Below, one piece after another: positions 14,476-22,295 of a stretch of 25,575 nucleotides of DNA. The notes under the pieces are model-generated. The model made no database searches. It was not told the origin of the DNA and was given only the letters and a program-made list of their open reading frames with translations. Position 1 is the stretch's first letter; every line of letters starts with the position of its first letter. The stretch is from a virus. The stretch is from IMG/VR virus record IMGVR_UViG_3300030117_000172, positions 1-25,575 of that record. One strand, given 5' to 3'. The position numbers and the translations under genes were made by a program.

Positions 14476-14636
14476 CAAATTACCTCATGTTTATTTATTG
14501 GACAAGTATTACCTTTTATAAAAACTTTAAGAGGCATAACACATTTACAAATACTACAAATCTTCATACTTTTATTATACTTATCACAATTATTACAAAT
14601 ATTTAATTTTCTATCTCTTTCAAGTTTAAGTTCCAT
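14475..14636 (-). CDS. Tiny zinc-ribbon protein (DUF6171-like), 53 aa
   Basis: This short gene fills the space between the thioredoxin-like gene and the nuclease exactly: ATG 14636 overlaps the upstream TAA (TAATG), and its TGA overlaps the nuclease ATG (TGATG). The product starts MELKLERDRKLNICNNCDKY and has six Cys: C14-x2-C17, C27-x2-C30-x-C32, and C45 followed by Pro. The C-x2-C ... C-x2-C-x-C ... CP arrangement resembles the small DUF6171 family of phage zinc-ribbon proteins. It probably binds one zinc ion. Function is unknown. The exact fit and Cys spacing make it a confident gene even though it is short. Confidence 0.82.
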   Translation of the reverse strand: MELKLERDRKLNICNNCDKYNKSMKICSICKCVMPLKVFIKGNTCPINKHEVI

Positions 14637-14992
14637 TACTCAACCATAGAACTCAACCATTTTTCTCCCTCGGTTAAACCAAGAAAACCTCTCACAAATT
14701 GCACAAAGGCGTCTATGTTCGAAGAATCCATAATACCAATACCCTCAACGACTCTATTTCTACCTTCAAAAAACACAACAGACGGTACGGTCGTAGGAGC
14801 AAAAAAAGGTGTTTCTTCTGTTACATGAACTTTGTACCACTTAATATCAGATATCGTAGAAAACGCATTTTTTAAAGTGCTTTCATTTGTGCTACAATCA
14901 GAACAATCTTTCATGGTTATATATACAGCATGTTTTTGACTTGGGTTAGCTGCTAATGTAGATTCTAAATCTGCAAGTTCTATTTCTGTCAT
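14636..14992 (-). CDS. Thioredoxin/glutaredoxin-like protein, 118 aa
   Basis: The preferred start is ATG 14992, which overlaps the previous stop as ATGA; an upstream GTG (15001) would add three residues. The thioredoxin fold is indicated by HAVYITMKDCSDCSTNES with a C30-S-D-C33 active site after a beta strand. A second strand follows (IKWYKVHVTEE), then the cis-proline loop TTVPSVVFFEGRNRVVEGIG (Pro70). The C-terminal helix is typical. The CSDC active site is unusual compared with CGPC or CPYC. It has no signal peptide, so it is cytoplasmic. It may supply reducing power to phage or host ribonucleotide reductase, or act as a redox modulator. Family is likely; substrate unknown. Confidence 0.8.
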   Translation of the reverse strand: MTEIELADLESTLAANPSQKHAVYITMKDCSDCSTNESTLKNAFSTISDIKWYKVHVTEETPFFAPTTVPSVVFFEGRNRVVEGIGIMDSSNIDAFVQFVRGFLGLTEGEKWLSSMVE

Positions 14993-15504
14993 GTCGTACA
15001 CTCTCTTACTGATATATTAGATACAAACGATCCAGGACAATAATATCCTAAATATTGATACGCCATCCATCCTGCATCTCCGTTGTGAACGCCTGTTTTG
15101 TAAACTTCATCGCTAGTTTGTACGTCTTTAGTATTAGTAACTCCATTATCGGTAAAACCACTTGGGCAACTAGGGGGTGTAGCGTAAGTAGCCGAAGGTG
15201 TACTTGGAGACCAACATGCAGAACCACTAGGTAGACCCATAGCTGCTGTATTACTGTAAAGAGTATCTGTTCCTTCAATACCCCACAAACCTGTTTCTAC
15301 GCTTATGTTACTAGCTCCGCTTATGTTGGTGTACATGCTTTCTTTCTCTGCGGTAGTGTTTTCAAATAAAGGCGAAGCTAATGAACTAGAGTTGGTTATT
15401 TTTATCCAACGACCTAATTCTGGTCTAGCGTTATCGCCAGAACCTGCTCCGTATCTTTTAGTAACCGAAGAATTACCGTTTACTTTAGTAGTTATTTCTG
15501 ACAT
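14989..15504 (-). CDS. Four-cysteine fibre-associated protein of unknown family, 171 aa
   Basis: ATG 15504 overlaps the S74 fibre gene by 13 bases, and its own stop overlaps the thioredoxin-like start as ATGA. The N-terminal half is Ser/Thr/Asn-rich beta sequence (ELGRWIKITNSSSLASPLFE). The C-terminal half carries Cys97, Cys113, Cys156 and Cys169 among aromatic and Pro/Gly residues, e.g. GDAGWMAYQYLGYYCPGSF. This looks like a compact disulfide- or metal-stabilised beta domain. Its position at the end of the fibre block suggests an adhesin tip or fibre accessory protein. No known family is recognised, and no signal peptide is present. Confidence 0.62.
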   Translation of the reverse strand: MSEITTKVNGNSSVTKRYGAGSGDNARPELGRWIKITNSSSLASPLFENTTAEKESMYTNISGASNISVETGLWGIEGTDTLYSNTAAMGLPSGSACWSPSTPSATYATPPSCPSGFTDNGVTNTKDVQTSDEVYKTGVHNGDAGWMAYQYLGYYCPGSFVSNISVRECTT

Positions 15505-16706
15505 TTTAGCTCTTCTATTTCTTTTTGTTGTTCTTTAATCGCTTCAACTAAAAGCCCTATCATGTGACCGTAATCCATAGTCTTGTGCTTGTCCTCTACT
15601 ACTAGTTCTGGCAGAACTTTTTCTACTTCATCAGCTACTAAACCAATATCTTTTCTGCCTGTATCTTTCCATTTATAACTAACACCTCTAAGTGCTTGTA
15701 CTTTTTCTAAAGGTTTTTCAATTGTTTGTATATCTTCCTTGAGTGCTGCATCTGATGAATAAAAGAAAGATGCAGAAGTGACGCTTGTGGTAACTGTAAC
15801 CGCATTAGGTAATCCAACGGTAACTGCTGCTGTTTCTGACCCAGAACCTGAAACTTCTATTTCATTAGTAGTTCCAGCAACTGTAGCTACATAATTTCCT
15901 GTTGTATCGGTACCTAAAGCTACTGAGTTAGCTTGAATAGTTGTAGCTCCATTAGAAGCTATAGCGACATCTCCTGACATAGCAACAGGGTTATAGTTTG
16001 TGCCATCAGCTACTAATATGTGTCCTGATGTATTAGTGCCCATAGTCAAGGCGTCATCTGAAATTGTTATATCTCCAGCGAAAGTAACATTTGAGTTTTC
16101 ATCTACAGATATAGCAGGTGTAGTCCCCACCGTTGAACCTTTTCCTATAACTAGGTCATCTGCTGAATCATCTAAACCTATATAAAAATCTTGAGCGTTA
16201 CCATCAAATAATATCTTAGCGTCTTCTGCATCGCCGTCGCCAATAGTTAAAGTAGGTGTACTGCCTCCCACTTGCAAACTATCTGTAACATGTAGGTCTG
16301 TAAATAAATCATAGACCGCTGCACTAGATCCACCACCATCAGTAGCGATAGCCTTAACTTGTCCAGCTAGTATAGAAACATTTGCACCTGAACCTTGAGA
16401 AAAAGTTAATGTATAACTCGTAGCGTTTTCTATTATCCAAACTTTAGATACAGTATTAGGAGCTAAAGTTACGGTACAGGCTTGTCCGCCCCCTGTGCAT
16501 TTTAAATAAAATGACCTAGCATCATCGGCTGTTGCATTTTGCATAGTGATTGTGGCTGTAGAAGCATTTGCTATGGCTTCTGAACCGTATTTAAAAGCGT
16601 CTGTAATAAGACTTAAATTAGTATTAGTTTGTGTGCCCCAAGTTCCTGGTTGGTCACCCGTAGCCATTTCCGCTAATCTTAAATTATTATCAAATGAACT
16701 TGCCAT
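15492..16706 (-). CDS. Tail fibre with S74 intramolecular chaperone domain, 404 aa
   Basis: ATG 16706 has a good ribosome site (AAAGAGGAAATT). The N-terminal domain, MASSFDNNLRLAEMATGDQP followed by GTWGTQTNTNLSLITDAF, is a virion-attachment module I recall from many marine phage fibres. A repetitive beta region follows (DDALTMGTNTSGHILVADGT and similar). From about residue 317 the peptidase S74 domain begins: SSDAALKEDIQTIEKPLEKV, YKWKDTGRKDIGLVADEVEK, ending in a coiled coil. S74 domains trimerise the fibre and then cut themselves off at the Ser. The usual Arg in S-D-x-R-L-K is Ala here, although the Ser318 and Lys needed for the Ser-Lys dyad remain. Confidence 0.88.
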   Translation of the reverse strand: MASSFDNNLRLAEMATGDQPGTWGTQTNTNLSLITDAFKYGSEAIANASTATITMQNATADDARSFYLKCTGGGQACTVTLAPNTVSKVWIIENATSYTLTFSQGSGANVSILAGQVKAIATDGGGSSAAVYDLFTDLHVTDSLQVGGSTPTLTIGDGDAEDAKILFDGNAQDFYIGLDDSADDLVIGKGSTVGTTPAISVDENSNVTFAGDITISDDALTMGTNTSGHILVADGTNYNPVAMSGDVAIASNGATTIQANSVALGTDTTGNYVATVAGTTNEIEVSGSGSETAAVTVGLPNAVTVTTSVTSASFFYSSDAALKEDIQTIEKPLEKVQALRGVSYKWKDTGRKDIGLVADEVEKVLPELVVEDKHKTMDYGHMIGLLVEAIKEQQKEIEELKCQK

Positions 16707-16741
16707 AATTTCCTCTTTTTAATTATATACCAATTATATCA

Positions 16742-17653
16742 TCATGCAGCTACTTCATCCCAATCAGGTGATTGTGAATCTGTAACGTCTGTCCAACTCG
16801 GTGATTGACTCGTACTTACTTCACTATAGTTAGCTGTTTGTGAATCATCTATTTCTATCCATAATTGTACTCCACCTAATGTGGTAGTTAATCCATACCC
16901 TGTAATACTTACACTAGCACCTGCAGTGGTTGTTACTGTGCCTAAAGCAGAAGTTGCTGTTTGTCCTGTAACAGTTGTCGCTGCATCAGCAGTTATGGTA
17001 GGAGTTCCTAAAGCAGAAGTTCCTGCTTGTCCTGTTACGCTTATATTAGCTTCAGCTACCGTAGATATTGAACCCAAACTAGAAGCAGTTTGGAATCCTG
17101 TTACCTCTACATTAGCGTCTGCGTCTACAACTACGGAAACCGAACCAACACTAGATACTAACGAAGGTAGGTTTACAACAGCTTGTGCATTAACACCAGG
17201 AGCAGAGAAACCACTCGTACCTACTTGACCTGTAGGAGTTACGTTAGCTTTTGCTATATTAGTTATAGTGCCTAAGGCAGCTGTAGCAGCTAATCCCGCT
17301 ACTCCAATATCGTTTCCAGCAACAATAGCAACTCCACCTAATGCTGACGTTGCTGATTGACCTGTAGGAGTTACGTTAGCTTCAGCGTCTGTAGTTACGC
17401 TTACCGAACCTACTGAACCTGAAAGACTTGGTAAAGTAGCAACTGCTTGTGCATTAACACCAACACCTGATACATTAGAGGTACCCGCTTGTCCGCTTGG
17501 GCTTACATTAGCGTCAGCATTTATTGTTATGTTGGATGCTGTTGTAGGATCTGCTGTTGAAGCAGTTGCAGCTAAACCTGATACACTAACTTGGACACTG
17601 ACTCCACCTAAGGAAGTAAACGGAGCTTCAGCAAAGGCGGTTATACCAAACAT
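16742..17653 (-). CDS. 22-residue-repeat fibre/adhesin protein, 303 aa
   Basis: ATG 17653 lies one base from the preceding stop. Most of the protein is built of beta repeats of about 22 residues with consensus A-x-V-x-V-T-G-Q-x-A-T-S-A-L-G, for example VTGQAGTSALG, VTGQTATSALG and VTPTGQSATSALG. Some pairs fuse to longer 44-residue units containing VNAQAVATLPSL. The last 35 residues hold three short copies of a D/S-S-Q-(T/S)-P-x-W-x-(E/D)-V motif. The sequence is Ala/Thr/Ser/Gly-rich with very few charged residues. Such proteins sit among fibre genes and probably form a shaft or decoration. Related repeats are found in the 23663-24505 protein. No known family is claimed. Confidence 0.75.
   Translation of the reverse strand: MFGITAFAEAPFTSLGGVSVQVSVSGLAATASTADPTTASNITINADANVSPSGQAGTSNVSGVGVNAQAVATLPSLSGSVGSVSVTTDAEANVTPTGQSATSALGGVAIVAGNDIGVAGLAATAALGTITNIAKANVTPTGQVGTSGFSAPGVNAQAVVNLPSLVSSVGSVSVVVDADANVEVTGFQTASSLGSISTVAEANISVTGQAGTSALGTPTITADAATTVTGQTATSALGTVTTTAGASVSITGYGLTTTLGGVQLWIEIDDSQTANYSEVSTSQSPSWTDVTDSQSPDWDEVAA
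16878..17480. repeat. In-gene tandem repeats (66-base unit, 132/264-base higher-order copies)
   Basis: The repeat protein gene contains DNA-level repeats. A 26-base block is identical at 17225-17250 and 17357-17382 (132 bases apart). An 18-base block GCTTGTGCATTAACACCA is identical at 17181-17198 and 17445-17462 (264 bases apart, twice 132). A GCAGAAGTT-centred block recurs near 16940-17030. The units equal 22 or 44 codons, so the array keeps frame and can expand or contract by recombination without destroying the gene. Confidence 0.75.
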
Positions 17654-17654
17654 G

Positions 17655-17885
17655 TTAGCTCTCCGCTATTTCGTTGATGGTTTTAGTTTCGGTTTCTTTT
17701 ATTTCTACAGACGCAGTAAGTTGTTGTTCAAAGACAGAGAGTGCTGCGGATAACACATCTACTTGTCGTATAAGATCTTGTTTCTTGACTCGTAGTTCTT
17801 GTATCTGACTTAACAAGTATTTTTGTTTATCGTTTAAATCGGCTACTTCGTAGTCTTGATCGTTTATGGTAATAGTATCTGTCAT
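17655..17885 (-). CDS. Small coiled-coil protein (DUF6447-like), 76 aa
   Basis: ATG 17885 overlaps the previous stop as TAATG. The product begins MTDTITINDQDYEVADLNDK. A short beta strand pair (ITINDQDYEV) is followed by a long helix with heptad-like spacing (LLSQIQELRVKKQDLIRQVD). The I-x-(I/V)-x-x-x-x-Y-x-x-x-D-L-(S/N)-x-x-x-K opening resembles the DUF6447 family, often found beside phage fibre genes. It could be a fibre-assembly chaperone or an attachment coiled coil. Function is not established. Confidence 0.68.
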   Translation of the reverse strand: MTDTITINDQDYEVADLNDKQKYLLSQIQELRVKKQDLIRQVDVLSAALSVFEQQLTASVEIKETETKTINEIAES

Positions 17886-18922
17886 TAACTACCCTCTAAA
17901 GTTGCTATCCTAGCTTCTGCTGCTTCTAGTTTAGTTTTTAATTCTTTAATTGCTTCAATAAAGAATGGAGTCAATCTTGAGTAATCCATAGTGTAATATT
18001 TATCATCCTCTTTTACGCCATCTACTACGTATTTAAAATTACCCTCTTCATCAGTAGCACCATCTTTATCTATAACATTATATAAAGGGTCAACCTCTAA
18101 TGTAGGCAACTCAGCATCTATTTCCATCATATTTTGTGCAGTTACTCCAAACTGTTTACCTGCTTTACCACCACCTCTATTAGCAGCATCCTTCCATTTA
18201 AAAGTTACGCCTTTCATTTTAGCTACTGAATCTAAAGCTCCTGTTATGGTAGTTATGTCTTCTTTTAATTTTTCGTCTGAATAAGTAGAAAAACCACCAT
18301 TAGCTTGACAAGCAACATTAAAATAAACTGTGCTTGGACCTGACTGTGCCATGAAGTGATGGTAGCCTGTATTTAAAGCTCCTATGTCAAATCTACCGTA
18401 GTCACTTGTGATGTGCAAAGCTGCATAATTACCCGAACTAGCACTTATTCTTAATCTTTCTGTACCATTATGTTCAAAAAGAAATACACCATCATTAGCA
18501 CACATAAGTTTCATACTATCGCCATCGCCACGAATATGAACTGTGTCGTTGCTTACTAGATTAGCTCCAGCACCACCACTTCCTAATTGTATTCTTGCGT
18601 CTGTGCCACCATTTAAAAATAAATCATTGCCATAAATTCTGAGTCTTTCTGTATCGGCAGTTTGGAATTTTATTGATTGAACTGACGCATCAAATACTTG
18701 TTTTTCGTCACCGTTACCTATTTCTAAATTACCAGATGTAATGTGTGCTATTTCTGTTACGTTTAATTTACCATCAGACGCTAAAGATAATCTATCAGTT
18801 CCACCGACTTTAAAATCTATTTGATCGTCAGTATCTGCTGTAATAGATGTATCACCGTCTGCATCTAAAACTAGTTCGCCACCGTTTATACTTAGTAATT
18901 CTACTGGTACTTTAGTTGTCAT
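17885..18922 (-). CDS. Tail fibre with S74 intramolecular chaperone domain, 345 aa
   Basis: ATG 18922 overlaps the stop of the small gene upstream (TAATG). A repetitive beta-rich shaft of GGTDRLSLASDGKLNV / HNGTERLRISASSGN type occupies residues 15-200, the kind of G-x-(E/D)-R-(L/M)-R-I unit common in marine fibres. The S74 domain starts at Ser215: YSDEKLKEDITTITGALDSV with Lys220, then VTFKWKDAANRGGG, QFGVTAQNMMEID and a C-terminal coiled coil (LKTKLEAAEARIATLEGS). The canonical Arg is Lys (S-D-E-K-L-K). The protein is expected to trimerise and release its C-terminal chaperone autocatalytically. Confidence 0.9.
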   Translation of the reverse strand: MTTKVPVELLSINGGELVLDADGDTSITADTDDQIDFKVGGTDRLSLASDGKLNVTEIAHITSGNLEIGNGDEKQVFDASVQSIKFQTADTERLRIYGNDLFLNGGTDARIQLGSGGAGANLVSNDTVHIRGDGDSMKLMCANDGVFLFEHNGTERLRISASSGNYAALHITSDYGRFDIGALNTGYHHFMAQSGPSTVYFNVACQANGGFSTYSDEKLKEDITTITGALDSVAKMKGVTFKWKDAANRGGGKAGKQFGVTAQNMMEIDAELPTLEVDPLYNVIDKDGATDEEGNFKYVVDGVKEDDKYYTMDYSRLTPFFIEAIKELKTKLEAAEARIATLEGS

Positions 18923-19134
18923 TAGTCAGCTTCCTCTATAGTTAGTGTTCCTGCATCAACTTGTCGCTTAACCTCATTATAAAATCTATTGCTCTCGTTG
19001 ATAGGTACGCTTCTTGTTAAATTAAAACTGTTACCATCTTTATCAAGTTCTTTTGTTACAACATTAATAGATACTGTTTCTCCAGAAATGACATCTTTAC
19101 AATATTTCGCTGAAACTATTTCTATTGATCCCAT
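18922..19134 (-). CDS. Small fibre-associated protein, 70 aa
   Basis: The open frame extends to 19185, but ATG 19134 is chosen because it overlaps the preceding stop as TAATG, like most junctions here. The product MGSIEIVSAKYCKDVISGET then shows beta strands (VSINVVTKELDKDG), a helical section with FYNEVKRQVDAGTLTIEEAD and an acidic end. The architecture (a short beta hairpin followed by a helix) suggests a small alpha/beta protein. Set between two fibre genes, it may be a fibre chaperone or connector. No family is recognised. Confidence 0.65.
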   Translation of the reverse strand: MGSIEIVSAKYCKDVISGETVSINVVTKELDKDGNSFNLTRSVPINESNRFYNEVKRQVDAGTLTIEEAD

Positions 19135-20246
19135 TATAACTCCGCATCTATTTCTAAAGTAACTCCACTTTGAAACCTTGACCAAGCTGCATAACCTTGA
19201 CCAAGAGTGTTTGTACCAAAAGTAAATTCTACTCCGTAAGAAGTTCTATCAGCAAAATCTGCTGTTGTAGTTGCGGAAGTTGATCCGCCTGCAAAAACAG
19301 TCAATCCTGTTGCAGAACTTAAAGTTAATGTTGGAGCTGGTCGTGTCTCTCCTCTAGGATAATAAAACATTCCGTAAAAAGCTGTCGTAGTCCACATTGA
19401 TCCTTGAAAAATACCTGCATCAGACGAGCCAGAAGCTAAATCTCCGTAAGCGTATTTTTGAAAATATCTATGGCAAAGTTTTTCTGTTTCTCCTCTTGAT
19501 AAAACTTCAAACTCTGTCGCAACATTACCAACTTCTAACTGAACTGCGGTTATAGCGAATGTATTACTCGTGCTAGACATAAAACTACTAATACCAGCAG
19601 CTCTGTTTGCTGCTGTTTGTGCAGCCCAAGCAGAACTATTAAGTGTTCCGCCTGTATAGTCGCTGCCTGCATGAAGCCATATAGCTACATTTAAACTAGC
19701 ATTTGTATCATTATCAAATGCTCCTGTGGTATCGGCAGGAAAAGTAAGCTCTACTTTTGACCATGATGAGGTTACTGAGAATGTTTTAGAAATTTGTCTG
19801 CCGTTATCGTTATCGTATAGTTCAACCACATAAGTAGCACTTCCGTTTCCTTTGACAAAAAAACTTACTGTAAATTCTTTTGCTCCACTCGTGCCTTTTT
19901 TAAACTGTTGTAAATTCACTCCTTCTATTTGTTGCACTAAAATAAAATATTCACCTGCTCCTATAGAAGTATCGGCTGTTGTGCAGGTCAACTTTAAACT
20001 TTTTGTGGTGTTACTTTCAGTAGGAGCATCATCAACAACAGCATTCATTGTAACTCTGCCTGAGTTGTTGCCGCCCATATCTAGTTTCCATCTGTCCGCA
20101 GTATAGTAAGTACTTGCATTTGCTCCAATGTTTGTTATCTCACCAGCTCTATGTGCCACACGAAAATCTCCATTAATTAAAATGTTTCGTCTGCCGAAAG
20201 CTCCCGTGTTTTCAACCATACTTGTATCTACTTTAGTTAATGCCAT
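19134..20246 (-). CDS. Fibre protein with carbohydrate-binding-like jelly-roll, 370 aa
   Basis: ATG 20246 overlaps the preceding stop (TAATG). The N-terminus MALTKVDTSMVENTGAFGRR leads into NILINGDFRVAHRAG, a signature of marine phage fibre proteins whose following approximately 200 residues resemble CBM4/9-like jelly-rolls: ADRWKLDM, EYFILVQQIEGVNLQQF, FTVSFFVKGNGSATYVVELY and FAITAVQLEVGNVATEFEVL. The ending QLEVG-x-x-A-T-x-F-E is typical, and SRGETEKLCHRYFQKYAYGD follows. The last 90 residues form another beta region. A glycan-binding receptor-recognition function is inferred. No catalytic motif is visible and there is no S74 domain. Confidence 0.82.
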   Translation of the reverse strand: MALTKVDTSMVENTGAFGRRNILINGDFRVAHRAGEITNIGANASTYYTADRWKLDMGGNNSGRVTMNAVVDDAPTESNTTKSLKLTCTTADTSIGAGEYFILVQQIEGVNLQQFKKGTSGAKEFTVSFFVKGNGSATYVVELYDNDNGRQISKTFSVTSSWSKVELTFPADTTGAFDNDTNASLNVAIWLHAGSDYTGGTLNSSAWAAQTAANRAAGISSFMSSTSNTFAITAVQLEVGNVATEFEVLSRGETEKLCHRYFQKYAYGDLASGSSDAGIFQGSMWTTTAFYGMFYYPRGETRPAPTLTLSSATGLTVFAGGSTSATTTADFADRTSYGVEFTFGTNTLGQGYAAWSRFQSGVTLEIDAEL

Positions 20247-22282
20247 TAGCTACCCTCTAAGGTTTCAATTCTTGTTTTTAAGTCTTCTATAATAACTTGT
20301 TGTTCTTGTGTAGCTTTTATTAAAACATCTATTAATCTTTCTTTAGCAAGGTATTTATAAGGATTATCAGGGTCATCTTCTGGAGCAACAACCCCATCTC
20401 CTGATTTATCTGCATTTGTAACAATTGCAACAGGATAAACTGATTCTAATTCTTGTGCTATGTAACCTATAACTTTTGTTTTATTTACATCTCTCTTCCA
20501 ATTAAACTCTCTTTGTTTAATGTTTTTTAAAGTATTGATACCTTCTAAAGTAGAATCAACTATATTCTCTTTTAATCTTTCATCAGATGCTTGGTTAATT
20601 TCTACTGTGCCGTTATTATGGTAAATATAGCCTTGTGCATGACCATTTCCATCATCAAATCGAAGCCAGAATTGTCCCGTTGTTGCATCATCATCACCTG
20701 TTACTATTCTTATACCATACCTATCATTATCATTTCCATCGTGGTAAAAAAGAGATAAGTACGATCCAGCATCGTTACCGAAAACATATAATTTTTCACC
20801 TGAACCTTGGATTCCAATACTGACCTGACCGTTTGTGCCTATACGCATCCTTTCCGTATCTTCTGTTAAAAAAGCCATGTATGAGTTAGACCTTTTGCTG
20901 GCAAACTGAACTTGGTTGGCATCATAATACCAATAAGCTATTTCCGTTCCGCTTGCCTCTCCTGATAAAAAGTAGCCTGACGTTGATGTTTGATTTACGA
21001 CAAATTTTTTAGCTGTTGTGCTTGATAAACCAACATTTCCCGAATTATCTAAGTATAAAACATCTGTAACATTTGAAGCACCACTGCTTCCACCACCATC
21101 TGCATAATTAAAATATAAACCGCTCCCTTGTGCTACCGCAAACCAATCTTTACTTTGACCTGTATCACTCCATGCTATAGCAGGCGAACCAGAATCCTCA
21201 ATAACTAATGTTTTTTGAGAGTTTGCATAGCTAGTTGGTGACGAAGTTCCGATACCAACTATTCCTCCATCATCAATAATCATGCGTTCAGTTCCGCCTG
21301 TATCAAACCTTATCTTGTCTTCGTCAGAACTTTCTTCGACCATGACTTTAGTATCGCCATCAGCGTCTAATAATTGTGTAGCCGTATTGATTGTGGTCTG
21401 TGTAGCGACTATGGCTTCTACCTTAGTGTTGTTAGGCGGAGCTTCAGAGAAAGTAAGTGTTGTGCCTGATACACTAAAAGTATCTTTATTTTGATAAGTA
21501 CCGTCTATATAAACTTGAACATTGTTTTCGTTGACAGGATCAGTATTAAGCGTCAGCGTGGTATCGCTGCCGTCTCCTGTCATAGTGGATAAAGTATAGT
21601 TCGATCCTGATACACCAGCTTTGACAGAATAAACAGTTATAACCCTACCGTTAGCAGGAGCTGTTGCAAAAGTTAGTGTCGTACCAGATACTGAATAGAC
21701 GTTTTGTGCTTGAAACACACCGTCTATAAATACTAATAAATCGTTTTCGTTATCTATAGTTTGAGAAAGCGTGAAGGTTGTGTCTGAACCATCGCCTGCA
21801 AAAATGTTAGTGAAGAAAGAGTTTGACGATCCAAAAGAACCCCAAGCAGAACCTAGATAGCCCTCAAACCTACCTGTTGTTGTGTTGTAACGAAAGTCCC
21901 CCGCAGCAGGTGAGCTTGCTCTTTGTGCAGTTGTTCCTGTAGGCACGTTAAGAGCTGTATCTACTTCTCTTATCGTTTTGCCTGCAGGCAAAGTACAAAA
22001 TACATCTTTTGTGCCTGCACTAAAATCAACAGCACTGTCGCTATTAGAGCTAGAAAGAATAGTCGTTCTAGATAAAGTATCGGGGGAAGCATCAGTGACT
22101 GTACCAATACCTACTTCAAACTCTGTTGTGCCTCTACCAGCAATACAGTAATAAGTAACATTACTGTTGCCTACCCCAGCAACAAAAGTTTCAAAACCTG
22201 TAGCGGCACCAGCAAGATTAATCGTGCCTGTGCCTGTGGTTGTTGTTGTTTCCTTTACTCTGTCGTTAAGGACGAAAGCCAC
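20246..22282 (-). CDS. Large tail fibre with S74 intramolecular chaperone, 678 aa
   Basis: The start is GTG 22282, preceded by a very strong AAGGAGGAGG site. The N-terminal 100 residues (FVLNDRVKETTTTTGTGTIN, then AGAATGFETFVAGVG and SPDTLSRTTILSSSN) are the common virion-attachment domain of marine phage fibres. Two copies of a DGSDTTFTLS...DNENDLLVFIDG / DGSDTTLTLN...NVQVYIDG beta module occupy about residues 165-300. A shaft with GGTERMIIDDGG units follows. The S74 domain begins at Ser566 (SDERLKENI, Lys571) and includes FNWKRDVNKTKVIGYIAQEL and a C-terminal coiled coil ending TRIETLEGS. This is the canonical S74 motif, so self-cleavage is expected. It is the longest fibre here and a likely main fibre. 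Confidence 0.92.
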   Translation of the reverse strand: MAFVLNDRVKETTTTTGTGTINLAGAATGFETFVAGVGNSNVTYYCIAGRGTTEFEVGIGTVTDASPDTLSRTTILSSSNSDSAVDFSAGTKDVFCTLPAGKTIREVDTALNVPTGTTAQRASSPAAGDFRYNTTTGRFEGYLGSAWGSFGSSNSFFTNIFAGDGSDTTFTLSQTIDNENDLLVFIDGVFQAQNVYSVSGTTLTFATAPANGRVITVYSVKAGVSGSNYTLSTMTGDGSDTTLTLNTDPVNENNVQVYIDGTYQNKDTFSVSGTTLTFSEAPPNNTKVEAIVATQTTINTATQLLDADGDTKVMVEESSDEDKIRFDTGGTERMIIDDGGIVGIGTSSPTSYANSQKTLVIEDSGSPAIAWSDTGQSKDWFAVAQGSGLYFNYADGGGSSGASNVTDVLYLDNSGNVGLSSTTAKKFVVNQTSTSGYFLSGEASGTEIAYWYYDANQVQFASKRSNSYMAFLTEDTERMRIGTNGQVSIGIQGSGEKLYVFGNDAGSYLSLFYHDGNDNDRYGIRIVTGDDDATTGQFWLRFDDGNGHAQGYIYHNNGTVEINQASDERLKENIVDSTLEGINTLKNIKQREFNWKRDVNKTKVIGYIAQELESVYPVAIVTNADKSGDGVVAPEDDPDNPYKYLAKERLIDVLIKATQEQQVIIEDLKTRIETLEGS

Positions 22283-22295
22283 ACTGACCTCCTCC

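Noticed and set aside
15048-15278. Alternative minus-strand frame (76 codons) within the four-Cys gene
   Set aside because: Out of frame with the gene that overlaps both neighbours precisely; no start signal.
16707-16741. Possible promoter with two TATAAT boxes before the third S74 fibre gene
   Set aside because: The AT-rich 35-base gap has -10-like hexamers, but no -35 match at 16-18 bases and no TATACA box as in the other two candidates; chance is likely in such sequence.
16878-17480. Possible CRISPR-like repeat array
   Set aside because: Repeats are multiples of 66 bases, in frame, diverged, and encode a continuous beta-repeat protein; there are no unique spacers.
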